A DNA stretch of 11,290 bases from an uncultured Ruminococcus sp. (lineage in GTDB: Bacteria; Bacillota; Clostridia; Oscillospirales; Acutalibacteraceae). The stretch covers positions 1-11,290 of the forward strand of contig CACYDK010000220.1 of assembly GCA_902773155.1 (NCBI GenBank), written 5' to 3'. Positions 1 to 6,972 of this stretch are shown here, one piece after another. Position 1 is the first letter of the stretch; the number at the start of each line of letters is the position of its first letter. Position numbers and translations under genes: made by a program. The notes beneath the pieces are model-generated. The model worked only from the letters and a program-made list of their open reading frames with translations. It had not been told where the DNA came from and made no database searches.

Positions 1-166
1 CGCCTATGATATCATTTGCGCCTACTCCTGTATTCTTGTAGGTGTTCGGATGTCCCGTCGGGAAGGACGCCGCCTCGCTCTTTACGACCGCAAGCCCCGA
101 AAACAGGGTCAACGCGAGCGCAAAAACAAGGAACAGCGATAGGATTCGGTTTGATTTTTTTGTCAT
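1..166 (-). CDS. Secreted protein, N-terminal fragment (possible CHAP-type cell-wall hydrolase)
   Basis: Only the first 55 codons are in the window; the gene runs off the left edge. The start is the ATG at 166-164, preceded by a modest GTGGTGA-type ribosome site. It opens with a clear Sec signal peptide: MTKK and R7 form the n-region, residues 8-28 are a hydrophobic core, and a likely signal peptidase I site lies around SEA/AS at residues 30-33. The mature protein begins FPTGHPNTYKNTGVGANDII. From memory, an 'NTY.NTG....DIIGVA' lead-in precedes CHAP-domain amidases or endopeptidases exported by Ruminococcus-type bacteria, so a peptidoglycan hydrolase is a reasonable guess, but the catalytic part is outside the window. 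It has its own promoter at 241-269. A longer overlapping frame (12-290) lacks a signal peptide and is rejected. Confidence 0.7.
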   Translation of the reverse strand, partial: MTKKSNRILSLFLVFALALTLFSGLAVVKSEAASFPTGHPNTYKNTGVGANDIIG

Positions 167-240
167 AGTCACCACTCAATTCTGTGTTATATTTTTTCAT
201 ATTACTTCCGTTATTATATTTCGACACATTATTCTCTATA

Positions 241-269
241 ACTATAACATAAATGCGGCTCGAGGTCAA
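241..269 (-). promoter_or_regulatory. Sigma-A promoter of the left-edge secreted protein
   Basis: On the minus strand there is a -35 TTGACC (269-264), a 17-base spacer and a -10 TATAGT (246-241). This is a near-consensus vegetative promoter about 75 bases upstream of the signal-peptide ATG at 166. It lies downstream of the terminator at 311-345, so the secreted protein is a separate transcription unit from the lipid genes. Confidence 0.75.
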
Positions 270-310
270 CAAAAGCGGAGATAGTTTCACACAGACTTCA
301 CATTTTGTCG

Positions 311-345
311 AAAAAATCGGACGGGCCGATGTAAAAGCCCGTCCG
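311..345 (-). terminator. Rho-independent terminator of the plsC/lipid kinase operon
   Basis: Perfect 9-bp inverted repeat (CGGACGGGC at 318-326 and GCCCGTCCG at 337-345) with a 10-base loop. On the minus strand it is followed by a run of six T (complement of 311-316). It lies 15 bases past the stop of the kinase gene at 360, as expected for the end of that operon. Confidence 0.88.
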
Positions 346-359
346 GTTTATGATCATTA

Positions 360-1208
360 TTATGCCTTTGCCTCGTATTTTTCTACGCCTGTAACGGTTT
401 CGCCGTCGATCTGGAGAGCGGTCGGGCGGTCGAACTCAACCGTAATACTCTTTCCCTCAAGTACGGTCGTCATCTTCTTTTCGATGTGCTTTCCCTCGAA
501 AATCGACGGAAAAGCTATAAGCGTTCTGAGCTTTCCGGCTCCGTTCATAACCATTACCGAGAGCTTCTTGTCGTCGGCGATTCTCTTTTGGTCGGGCGTC
601 GGGATCATTCCTCCGCCGTAGCGGCGGCCGTTCATCGTAGGAACGAGCCAAGCTTTTTTGAAAGTATATTTCTTGCCGTCTACAGTGACCGTAGCGTTCG
701 CGGGCTTATAGTGGAACAAAAGGCCTTTAATCGCTATCGAGGTATAGTTTATCGGCTTTCCGGGATCCTTCTCCCTCATTATATCGCCGACCTCACAGCA
801 ATAGCCGTCGATTCCGTAGCCGACGCCATTGATAAAGCGGCAGGTTTTGCCCTTTACGGTTACAGTTGGCAGATTCTTTATGTACTCGTTGATCTTAACG
901 GGTTTAGCCTCGCCCTCGCCGGCTACGTCGTGGTAAAAATCGTTGCCTGTTCCGGAAGGATAATAATAGATATCCCGCTCAACCTTAAGGTCGTAAATAT
1001 CGTTGACAAAACGGGTCAGAGTTCCGTCGCCGCCGCAGATCACAACTTTGTCGCCGTCCTTTAGCGAGCCGAAGAAGCCTGAATAATCCGAGAGCTTTGT
1101 GATATCGCGGTAATCTGCCTCGTCCTTAAAAAACTCTGCGGCCTTTTTTGCGTGCTCCTCCCCTTTTCCGTTATCGGATTTTGAATTGAATAAAATGTAA
1201 GCTTTCAT
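360..1208 (-). CDS. Diacylglycerol/lipid kinase family protein (DagK catalytic domain)
   Basis: Predicted cytosolic or membrane-peripheral kinase that phosphorylates a lipid such as diacylglycerol with ATP. The 282-residue length fits the DagK/YegS/sphingosine kinase-like family. Visible motifs are the nucleotide-binding GGDGT at about residues 59-63, PSGTGNDF at 84-91, FINGVGYGIDG at 126-136, NGRRYGGG at 193-200 and the C-terminal QIDGE near 266-270. The start is taken as ATG at 1208 because GAGGTG (1220-1215) sits 6 bases upstream; a GTG at 1217 would lie inside that site. The gene ends in three successive in-frame stops, TAA TAA TGA. It starts only 5 bases after the acyltransferase stop, so the two are one operon. 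In Gram-positive bacteria such kinases return diacylglycerol released by envelope synthesis to phosphatidic acid; that role here is inference, and the exact lipid substrate cannot be read from the sequence. Confidence 0.9.
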   Translation of the reverse strand: MKAYILFNSKSDNGKGEEHAKKAAEFFKDEADYRDITKLSDYSGFFGSLKDGDKVVICGGDGTLTRFVNDIYDLKVERDIYYYPSGTGNDFYHDVAGEGEAKPVKINEYIKNLPTVTVKGKTCRFINGVGYGIDGYCCEVGDIMREKDPGKPINYTSIAIKGLLFHYKPANATVTVDGKKYTFKKAWLVPTMNGRRYGGGMIPTPDQKRIADDKKLSVMVMNGAGKLRTLIAFPSIFEGKHIEKKMTTVLEGKSITVEFDRPTALQIDGETVTGVEKYEAKA

Positions 1209-1213
1209 GTCCT

Positions 1214-1939
1214 TCACCTCAAGTTTTCCAGCATAATACCCGCCGCGTATTCGCCGATCTCGGCGGTGCTCATCTCCTGTACCCTGTCGGAGCTTATTAC
1301 ATCAAGAATATCAAGCTCTACCACAGAGCTTCTGAGCGGATAGTTTTTATGGATCGTGTCGGCTCCCTTTACGGTCATAATAACGACAGGCACCGCGGCC
1401 TTTTTAGCCGCCTTGAACACCGCGTTGTGAAACGGCAGAAGCCCCTCGCCGTGGTTTCGGGTTCCTTCGGGATAAACCCCGACCGAAACCTCGTCGTTTT
1501 TCATCAGCTTTGCCGCCTGATTGACGGTTTTCAGCGCCTCGCGGGGATTATCGCGGTCGATAGCCATAAAACAACAGCGGCGGATTATTCGTCCGAATAT
1601 CGGCACCTTGAAATTCTCGGGCTTCGAGATAAAGGCGATGTGATACTTTCCGAGCACAAGCCAGGTAAAGATCGGATCGAAATTTGAGCGGTGGTTGCTC
1701 ACAAGCAGGAATCTGCCCTGCGGGAGCTTGTCCTTTCCGCTCGTCCTCAGCCTTACACGAAGCAGCACGGACGCGATCGCCGTCGAATATGTGAGAAGAA
1801 ACCGGAAAAACCTGCTCTCGTGGTCGTACGTCTTGTTTCGGTCGGCAAAAAGACTGCAAACCGCGTCAAACAAAAACAAAGCCGCCAAAAGCCCGATGAT
1901 TCCGAGCACGACGAACAGAATAATGAGTAATACTATCAA
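1214..1939 (-). CDS. plsC: 1-acyl-sn-glycerol-3-phosphate acyltransferase (PlsC family)
   Basis: Membrane-associated acyltransferase expected to convert lysophosphatidic acid to phosphatidic acid. Residues 1-27 are a strongly hydrophobic N-terminal anchor. The catalytic NHx4D-type box is NHRSNFD at residues 82-88, and the second acyltransferase signature is PEGTR at 157-161; the 241-residue length is normal for PlsC. No ATG lies near the start. The frame opens with TTG at 1939-1937, 8 bases after AGAGG (1952-1948), and the hydrophobic anchor follows at once, so a TTG start is the best reading. The gene is first in an operon with the DagK-family kinase (5-base gap): one enzyme makes phosphatidic acid from lysophosphatidate and the other from diacylglycerol. 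The family also includes acyltransferases of other specificities, so the substrate is inferred from the motifs and the partner. Confidence 0.9.
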   Translation of the reverse strand: MIVLLIILFVVLGIIGLLAALFLFDAVCSLFADRNKTYDHESRFFRFLLTYSTAIASVLLRVRLRTSGKDKLPQGRFLLVSNHRSNFDPIFTWLVLGKYHIAFISKPENFKVPIFGRIIRRCCFMAIDRDNPREALKTVNQAAKLMKNDEVSVGVYPEGTRNHGEGLLPFHNAVFKAAKKAAVPVVIMTVKGADTIHKNYPLRSSVVELDILDVISSDRVQEMSTAEIGEYAAGIMLENLR

Positions 1940-1971
1940 CTTAACCGCCTCTGTTTACAACATATGAGACA

Positions 1972-2000
1972 ATTATAGACAATTTTCGGCTTAAAATCAA
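1972..2000 (-). promoter_or_regulatory. Sigma-A promoter of the plsC/lipid kinase operon
   Basis: Minus-strand -35 TTGATT (2000-1995), exact 17-base spacer and -10 TATAAT (1977-1972). Transcription would begin near 1965, giving a leader of about 25 bases before the TTG start at 1939. Confidence 0.8.
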
Positions 2001-2059
2001 CGCAAATTAAGTGACATTTATACACATTTCTCCGCTTTATGTGGTTGTTATCGAACAAC

Positions 2060-2093
2060 ACAAAACCGCCGTGACCGAAAACGGTACGGCGGT
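2060..2093 (-). terminator. Probable terminator of the YihY-like gene
   Basis: An 8-bp perfect stem (ACCGCCGT 2065-2072 with ACGGCGGT 2086-2093) continues, past one bulged base, into a 4-bp inner stem (ACCG 2074-2077 with CGGT 2082-2085) with a 4-base loop. On the minus strand it is followed by TTTTGTGTT, a mediocre T-tract. It lies 34 bases beyond the YihY-like stop and upstream of the plsC promoter. Confidence 0.7.
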
Positions 2094-2126
2094 ATCGATG
2101 ATAATACCGGGTTATGCGGCGTTGCC

Positions 2127-2999
2127 TTAACGCTGTTTTTTCTTCTTTTTTCGGGTAAAGAGCGATATGAAAAAATCCCTATAGATGTAGTTGATCTGCA
2201 CTCCGCACAGAAGTATATAAACCGCGAAATACACCCACATCATAATGACCACGACCGCTCCGAGACTGCCGTAGATCGAGCTTGAAGTAAAGTATCGGTT
2301 GTAAATGCTGACGCCGAAGCTCAAAAGAGTCCAGCCTATCGCCGTGAACGCCGCTCCCGGCAAAAGCGCCTTGATTTTTGCGTAGCGCGGGTCGGGAACG
2401 CGCCTGCGAAGCAGGAGCTTCAAGGCCAAGGTGAGCATTATTATCATCAATGCCGCGATTATGATATATCTCATACCGATAACGACCTCAAGAGCGAAGG
2501 GTATCTCGCTGACGAGACCGCCGAGGATCTCGGTCAAAAATGAGTCGACAGCCATAAACGCCGTGCTCACTAACACCAAAAGCAGACTCACGATGATATA
2601 TCCCATCGCGAAAATGCGCTTTACGAGCCACGGCTTATTGTTGTCGAGCCGGTATATCCTCAAAATTCCGTCGGAAACGGCGTACATTCCCTTTCCGGCC
2701 GACCACAGGGCGAAAATCACCGTATATACGGCGATTTCGTTCGAGCGTTTGTACGCGTCGATAACGATTTTTGAAATAAATTCCGCACCGGACGGCGACA
2801 ACACGTTTCCGTAGGGAATCTCCGAAAGCTTTGGCTCGCCGAAGAACAAAGCCGCGATCGCGAAAATGAACATTAAAAAGGGTACCGCGGAAAGCAGGAT
2901 AAAGAAGGCCGACTGTCCCGAAAGCGCCGAGATGTTGGCGCGCCTGTTATGCTCGAGAAAATCCATAACGTGTTTTATCACAAGTTTAATAAGCTTCAC
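2127..2999 (-). CDS. YihY/BrkB family inner membrane protein
   Basis: A 290-residue polytopic membrane protein of the YihY/virulence factor BrkB family, once mislabelled ribonuclease BN; its biochemical role is not established. About six hydrophobic segments are visible (roughly residues 31-53, 89-108, 129-151, 177-197, 211-231 and 245-268). The family-typical YGSLGAVVVIMMWVY lies near residues 243-257. The C-terminus is a cytosolic-looking basic tail (RKKKKKQR). The start is GTG at 2999-2997, six bases after a perfect AAAGGAGG (3013-3006), with no nearby ATG in frame. It is transcribed alone from an extended -10 promoter at 3033-3041 and shares its upstream region with the divergent LRR gene. 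It could be a transporter or envelope protein; the sequence does not decide. Confidence 0.9.
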   Translation of the reverse strand: MKLIKLVIKHVMDFLEHNRRANISALSGQSAFFILLSAVPFLMFIFAIAALFFGEPKLSEIPYGNVLSPSGAEFISKIVIDAYKRSNEIAVYTVIFALWSAGKGMYAVSDGILRIYRLDNNKPWLVKRIFAMGYIIVSLLLVLVSTAFMAVDSFLTEILGGLVSEIPFALEVVIGMRYIIIAALMIIMLTLALKLLLRRRVPDPRYAKIKALLPGAAFTAIGWTLLSFGVSIYNRYFTSSSIYGSLGAVVVIMMWVYFAVYILLCGVQINYIYRDFFISLFTRKKKKKQR

Positions 3000-3005
3000 A
3001 CAACT

Positions 3006-3013
3006 CCTCCTTT
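3006..3013 (-). promoter_or_regulatory. Ribosome binding site fixing a GTG start
   Basis: AAAGGAGG on the minus strand, fully complementary to the 16S anti-Shine-Dalgarno, six bases upstream of the GTG at 2999-2997. It makes GTG the start of the YihY-like gene. Confidence 0.85.
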
Positions 3014-3032
3014 TTCGCTTTGTCTATAAACC

Positions 3033-3041
3033 ATTATAACA
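3033..3041 (-). promoter_or_regulatory. Extended -10 promoter of the YihY-like gene
   Basis: The minus strand carries TATAAT (3038-3033) preceded by TGT (3041-3039), giving the TGnTATAAT extended -10. No good -35 is visible at 16-18 bases spacing, which is acceptable for extended -10 promoters. Confidence 0.65.
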
Positions 3042-3131
3042 CAAACAGCGCGCATAGCGACTCGGTAAAATAACCAAATAACTCAGGCCTCTTTTATACA
3101 TATCGCTGAAAAACAGATTTCTCCCGAAAAA

Positions 3132-3160
3132 TTGAAACTTTTTTCGGTTTTTTTTACACT
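3132..3160 (+). promoter_or_regulatory. Sigma-A promoter of the LRR protein gene
   Basis: -35 TTGAAA (3132-3137), 17-base spacer, -10 TACACT (3155-3160). The -35 lies in the centre of an 8-bp inverted repeat (CCGAAAAA 3124-3131 with TTTTTCGG 3140-3147). The leader then contains a second, GC-rich inverted repeat at 3179-3195 and AAGGAG (3203-3208) before the ATG at 3217. Confidence 0.65.
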
Positions 3161-3178
3161 ACTTTAATGAAAGAATAA

Positions 3179-3195
3179 ACTCCGCCCGGCGGAGT
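3179..3195. repeat. GC-rich inverted repeat in the LRR gene leader
   Basis: ACTCCGCC (3179-3186) and GGCGGAGT (3188-3195) are perfect inverted repeats around one central base. They lie 7 bases upstream of the Shine-Dalgarno site of the LRR gene. It could be a protein operator or a small RNA hairpin affecting ribosome access. Confidence 0.5.
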
Positions 3196-3216
3196 ATTGG
3201 AAAAGGAGAGATTCAA

Positions 3217-4620
3217 ATGAAAAAACTAATGGCATTGTTAACAGCCTGCGCGGTTCTGCTCAGCGCGGGAGCGTACTCTGCGTCGGCGCTCGACGAGAAC
3301 GTTACGGACGGGGATTATGTTTACAAGCTTGTAGAGGACGGCGCGGAGGTCGTCCAATACAACGGCTCAAAAGAGGAGCTTGTGATACCCGATACCTTCG
3401 GCGGCAAGCCGGTAGTCAGTATCGGCAAAAAGGCTTTTCGCTCTGCGGATGTGGTCAAGGTCACCGTGCCCAAAACCGTAAAGAGGTTCTGCGACCACGC
3501 TTTTTCCGACTGCCGCGAGCTTAAACAAATCAATCTGCCCGAGGGTCTCGAGGTCATCGAATCCTTCGCTCTTCACCGTACAAAAATAACGAAGCTCAAC
3601 TTTCCCGACAGCCTTAAGGAAATAGGCGGCGGCGCGTTTGAGGAAAGCTTTAAGATCAAGAGCGTAAAATTCGGAAAAGGCCTGAAAAGAATTCCCAAGG
3701 GAGCCTTCGACCTTACGGCGATCAAGAGCGTAACCATCCCCGATAACATCGAGCATATCGGTACAGGCGCTTTTTCGGAGTGCAAAAGCCTTACGACCGT
3801 AAAAATCGGCAAGGGCGTCAGCAGCATAGGCTACGAGGTTTTCTCGTGGAACAAAAAGCTCTCTAAGCTGACTGTCGACAAGCGCAACAAGTATTTCGTC
3901 AGCGAGGGCAACGTGCTCTATAACAAAAAGAAAACGCGCCTCATCTATTATTCGCTCAACAGGAAAAACAAAAGCTTCACCGCCCCAAAAAGCCTGAAAA
4001 AGCTTGACGGAGGAGTTTTCAGGGGCAACCAGTATATCGAAAAGGTCACGCTGACCGATAAAATCAAGAAGATCCCATACGACGCGTTTTACGGCGCCGC
4101 AAAGCTTAAGAAGATTAATCTGCCGAAGAGTCTGGAGGTAATCGAAGGGAGCGCCTTTAGAGACTGCCGGATAAACAGTGTAAAAATCCCGAAAAATGTC
4201 AAAAAAATAGGCTATTGCGCCTTTTCCTACAGCAAAATCAAAAAGCTGGAATTTGAGAAGGGCGCCCGCCCCGAAATCGACGAGGAGGCCTTCTCCGGAA
4301 ACGACTTTACCGAGGTCACTTATCTGCCGTTTGACTGCGGAAACTACCGCTTTACGGAATGCAGGAAATTGAGAAAGGTCAATTTTACAAGCGACGTAAC
4401 TTACATCTATAACGACTTTATCAACTCCGGATTAAAGGAGATCACGATTCCGGACACGGTAAAGGTCATTACAGATCACGCGCTCGGCTTTGAGGAGCAT
4501 TTCGGACTCGACGGCGGCTATACAAAAATAAAGGATTTCGTTATAAAGGGCTCAAAGGGCTCCGTCGCCGAGACCTACGCCAATGAATACGGAATAAAAT
4601 TCGTCGACGTTAACAAATAG
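3217..4620 (+). CDS. Secreted BspA-like leucine-rich repeat protein
   Basis: A 467-residue exported protein. Residues 1-24 form a signal peptide (MKKLMALLTACAVLLSAGAY core, signal peptidase I site ASA/LD at 22-24). From about residue 45 to 440 it is built of tandem BspA-type (TpLRR, LRR_5) repeats of about 23 residues, with the pattern 'IG..AF..C..L..I.LP..L..I'. Clear copies include IGKKAFRSADVVKVTVP, IGTGAFSECKSLTTVKI and IGYCAFSYSKIKKLEF. One repeat is interrupted near residues 226-252 by a YFVSEGNVLYNKKKTRLIYY insert, common in this family. The end, GSKGSVAETYANEYGIKFVD, is a typical capping segment. No LPXTG, dockerin or transmembrane anchor follows, so it is probably secreted or loosely wall-bound. 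Such proteins bind other proteins or surfaces; the partner is unknown. It is monocistronic with its own promoter and terminator. Confidence 0.93.
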   Translation: MKKLMALLTACAVLLSAGAYSASALDENVTDGDYVYKLVEDGAEVVQYNGSKEELVIPDTFGGKPVVSIGKKAFRSADVVKVTVPKTVKRFCDHAFSDCRELKQINLPEGLEVIESFALHRTKITKLNFPDSLKEIGGGAFEESFKIKSVKFGKGLKRIPKGAFDLTAIKSVTIPDNIEHIGTGAFSECKSLTTVKIGKGVSSIGYEVFSWNKKLSKLTVDKRNKYFVSEGNVLYNKKKTRLIYYSLNRKNKSFTAPKSLKKLDGGVFRGNQYIEKVTLTDKIKKIPYDAFYGAAKLKKINLPKSLEVIEGSAFRDCRINSVKIPKNVKKIGYCAFSYSKIKKLEFEKGARPEIDEEAFSGNDFTEVTYLPFDCGNYRFTECRKLRKVNFTSDVTYIYNDFINSGLKEITIPDTVKVITDHALGFEEHFGLDGGYTKIKDFVIKGSKGSVAETYANEYGIKFVDVNK

Positions 4621-4656
4621 ATTTATTTATCATCTCTAACAGTATACTGCTAAATG

Positions 4657-4706
4657 AAAACCGGCCGGGAAGAAAGGTTGTATCCCTTTCTTCCCGGCCT
4701 TATTTA
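4657..4706. terminator. Strong bidirectional terminator between convergent LRR and glucokinase genes
   Basis: A perfect 15-bp stem (4663-4677 with 4685-4699) with a 7-base loop. On the plus strand it is followed by TTATTT, on the minus strand by GGTTTTCATTT. It sits 42 bases past the LRR stop and about 70 bases past the glucokinase stop, so it can end both transcripts. Confidence 0.85.
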
Positions 4707-4768
4707 GAAAAATTTTCCTCAATTATTCATCAAGCCCGAAACATAGCGCCCGTAACTATTCGAAACGC

Positions 4769-5737
4769 TTAAAGGCAGGCTGCTCCGATTATACCGGCGT
4801 CGTTGCCGAGAGTCGCGGCGCAAACCTGGGTCTGCTTGTCGTTGTGCTTTGTGATGCGCTCCTGCTCAACTATTGCTCTGACCGGCGCGAGGAGGGTCTC
4901 GCCCTGTCTGCTGACTCCGCCGCCGATGCAGAGAACGTCGGGCTGGAATATGTTGATAACATTGACGATACCGCAGGCGAGGTAGCTGATGTAATTCTCC
5001 ACGACCTCCTTGCCGGTGGCGTCGCCGTCCTTCATCGCGTCGAAGGGCGTTTTTCCGTTAACCTGCTCGATGTCGCCGTCAACGGCGTTGAGCATATAAG
5101 AGAACTCGGCTTTTTCGCTTCTGATAGCGTCCTTGGTCATATTGATGAGCGCGGTAGCCGAGGCATAAGCCTCCCAGCAGCCCTTGCGTCCGCAGCCGCA
5201 CTTTTTGCCGTCCTTTACTATGACCATATGTCCCAGCTCGGCGCCGGCGAAGTTTGAGCCGCTGTAAATTTTTCCGTCGATGATGATTCCGCCGCCTACT
5301 CCGGTTCCGAGGGTAATGGCAACGGCGTTTTTGCAGCCCTTAGCGGAGCCGGCGAGGAACTCGCCGAGAGCCGCCGCGTTGGCGTCGTTCTCGATTTTGA
5401 CATATTTGTTGAGTCTCTCCTCCATCATCCTGCTTACTTCCCAGTTAGTGAAGAAGAGGTTAGGCGAGGTCTCGACGATCCTTGTCTCGGGATTGACCGC
5501 GCCGGGAACTCCGATTCCGACATAAGCGATGTCGTCCATAGTGAGCTTAGCCTTGCGGACGGCCTTTTTTACAACGTCGGCCATCGAATCGCAAACATCA
5601 GCCTCGGGACGGGGAATAGCGGTTTTGCATTCTGCGCGGGCGACGATCTCGTACTCCTGCTTTTTGGAGTCGACTCTAACTACGCCGGCGACTATATTTG
5701 TACCGCCTAAATCTATACCAACTTTGTATTCAACCAT
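4769..5737 (-). CDS. glcK: ROK family glucokinase
   Basis: Cytosolic ATP-dependent sugar kinase, expected to phosphorylate glucose to glucose-6-phosphate for glycolysis. The 322 residues match Gram-positive ROK glucokinases. Seen in order are the phosphate-binding DLGGTN at 9-14, GVPGAVNPETRIVETSPN at 76-93, the END motif with predicted catalytic Asp118, TLGTGVGGG at 142-150, and the ROK signature. The zinc site has His170 in AELGH followed by CGCGRKGC (Cys180, 182, 187). IGGGVS lies near 271-276. The zinc motif marks a sugar kinase rather than a ROK transcriptional repressor, and there is no N-terminal helix-turn-helix. The start is ATG at 5737 with AAAGGGGAG upstream. It has its own promoter in the 80-base gap after the ThiC-like gene. 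No terminator is evident in that gap, so read-through from upstream is possible. Confidence 0.93.
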   Translation of the reverse strand: MVEYKVGIDLGGTNIVAGVVRVDSKKQEYEIVARAECKTAIPRPEADVCDSMADVVKKAVRKAKLTMDDIAYVGIGVPGAVNPETRIVETSPNLFFTNWEVSRMMEERLNKYVKIENDANAAALGEFLAGSAKGCKNAVAITLGTGVGGGIIIDGKIYSGSNFAGAELGHMVIVKDGKKCGCGRKGCWEAYASATALINMTKDAIRSEKAEFSYMLNAVDGDIEQVNGKTPFDAMKDGDATGKEVVENYISYLACGIVNVINIFQPDVLCIGGGVSRQGETLLAPVRAIVEQERITKHNDKQTQVCAATLGNDAGIIGAACL

Positions 5738-5770
5738 AGGAAAACTCCCCTTTCATATTTGTACACTGTA

Positions 5771-5799
5771 ATTATATCAGTATATTCACCAAAAGTCTA
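5771..5799 (-). promoter_or_regulatory. Probable promoter of glucokinase
   Basis: Minus-strand -10 TATAAT (5776-5771) with a 17-base spacer to TAGACT (5799-5794), a 4 of 6 match to the -35 consensus. It lies between the ThiC-like stop and the glucokinase start. Confidence 0.65.
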
Positions 5800-5817
5800 T
5801 ATGAAATCTGAAATTAT

Positions 5818-6972
5818 TTACAAATTTTTTACAAAAATATTATCGATATACGGGCATTCCCTTCCGCATCTGGAGCAGCCTGTCCGGTCATCCTCCCCCA
5901 TGCAGTTGCACGTATTACGTCCGGCCTCACGGGCGAAATACGAATAGAACCGGGTGTCGTCAATTATCGCGGAGGTAGTTTTTGCAGCTTCTATCGCCTC
6001 AGCTATGGAGGCTATGGACGGAATCCCTCCGGTGTGTTCCTCACGGGTCACGGCATTGATTATATCCGCTCCGCCCAAAAAAGCCATATATCCGGCTCCT
6101 ACGGAACTGCAAATATGGTCAAAGCCCCGCGTTCTGTCCGAAACAATAGGCCCCAGCGGCATAAACGGGACATATATATCCCTCCTGAGCTCCTTTACAT
6201 ATTCGGCGATCCTATGCATGGGAATGTGTCCGACGCCCTCCTGAATTACGCTTACGCCGTCGTTAATCAAGTCCTTCGCGATTTGTCTCTGAGCATTCAA
6301 TTCCATAATATGAACCTCGTCCAGAGCGTCGCGCTGAGTTGATGGACGAAAAACTGTACCGACGCTTATTGCCGCTCCGTATTTTTTGCACAGCCGGACG
6401 ATATCGTCCCTGAGCTCATACAGAATGTTTTTTTCACGCCGGTTTATGCGCATATCACGCAGCAGCACGCTTCCGCCCCGGCTTATTACCGGTACGCTCC
6501 GGGACTGCGCAATCCGAAAAAGTCCGGAATCCGCGGTGAAATGCAGCGTCATAAACGCCAGACCGCCGCTGAGCTGTTCCTCGATCGTGCAGAGCAGTTC
6601 GGTTTTGTCAAGCCCGGTCTTTTCGGAAAAGCAGCTATAGTACGGGATCGTTCCGACCGGACATCCAAGCTCTGTGATAATAGACTTATACAGAGGATTT
6701 TTAACGGAAATTGTGCTCAAGTCCATCATAATATCCGGCTTTATGGCGGTTGTCTTTATGGTCTTGATTTTATTGATCTCCCCGTCATAAGCGCTCTCGC
6801 TGTTGAGTCCTATTGAGGAGTTTACCTTTACCGACAGTCCCTCGCCAACGCAGACAGAGCGGCTTCTTCCTTTTAAGACTACGATCCGGTTTGACTTCAG
6901 ACGCTCGCAAAAAAGGCCGAAATCCACGCCTTCTTTCTCGTAGGGAAGCAGGGTTTTATAAAGCTTTTTCAT
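5818..6972 (-). CDS. Divergent ThiC-family paralog (radical SAM-type, substrate unknown)
   Basis: A 384-residue homolog of phosphomethylpyrimidine synthase (ThiC), which rearranges aminoimidazole ribotide using a 4Fe-4S cluster and SAM; BzaF uses the same fold to make hydroxybenzimidazole. ThiC landmarks are DLST at 84-87, CPVGTIPYYS at 104-113, SRGGS at 164-168, EGVGHIPMH at 245-253, LGPIVSDRTRGFDHI at 273-287 and REEH at 310-313. The two metal-ligand His are at 249 and 313. Differences from canonical ThiC include SLGDGLRPG becoming SVGTVFRPS, EGPGH becoming EGVGH, and EHLGLP becoming EHTGGIP. The tail has C366, C369, C373 in CX2CX3C spacing, with C355 and C357 just upstream, instead of CX2CX4C. 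It is shorter than ThiC (about 430 or more). Its ATG overlaps the stop of the upstream gene by 4 bases (ATGA). Homology is confident; reaction and substrate are not known. Confidence 0.85.
   Translation of the reverse strand: MKKLYKTLLPYEKEGVDFGLFCERLKSNRIVVLKGRSRSVCVGEGLSVKVNSSIGLNSESAYDGEINKIKTIKTTAIKPDIMMDLSTISVKNPLYKSIITELGCPVGTIPYYSCFSEKTGLDKTELLCTIEEQLSGGLAFMTLHFTADSGLFRIAQSRSVPVISRGGSVLLRDMRINRREKNILYELRDDIVRLCKKYGAAISVGTVFRPSTQRDALDEVHIMELNAQRQIAKDLINDGVSVIQEGVGHIPMHRIAEYVKELRRDIYVPFMPLGPIVSDRTRGFDHICSSVGAGYMAFLGGADIINAVTREEHTGGIPSIASIAEAIEAAKTTSAIIDDTRFYSYFAREAGRNTCNCMGEDDRTGCSRCGRECPYIDNIFVKNL

Noticed and set aside
12..290. A 92-residue minus-strand frame overlapping the left-edge gene
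   Set aside because: It overlaps the -10 of the promoter and has an unconvincing composition. The other frame starting at 166 encodes a proper signal peptide and family-like mature start.
1215..1217. GTG at 1217 as the start of the lipid kinase
   Set aside because: It lies within the GAGGTG ribosome site that is correctly spaced for the ATG at 1208.
3217..3249. Possible lipoprotein lipobox (LTAC ending at Cys11) in the LRR protein
   Set aside because: Cys11 comes too early for a lipoprotein signal. The hydrophobic core continues past it to a good signal peptidase I site at residues 22-24.
4769..5737. ROK transcriptional repressor
   Set aside because: There is no N-terminal helix-turn-helix and the length fits the kinase domain alone, with the catalytic Asp present.
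5818..6972. Calling the gene thiC outright
   Set aside because: The family match is real, but altered motifs, short length, different Cys spacing, no TPP riboswitch and no thi neighbours make thiamine synthesis unsafe to assert.
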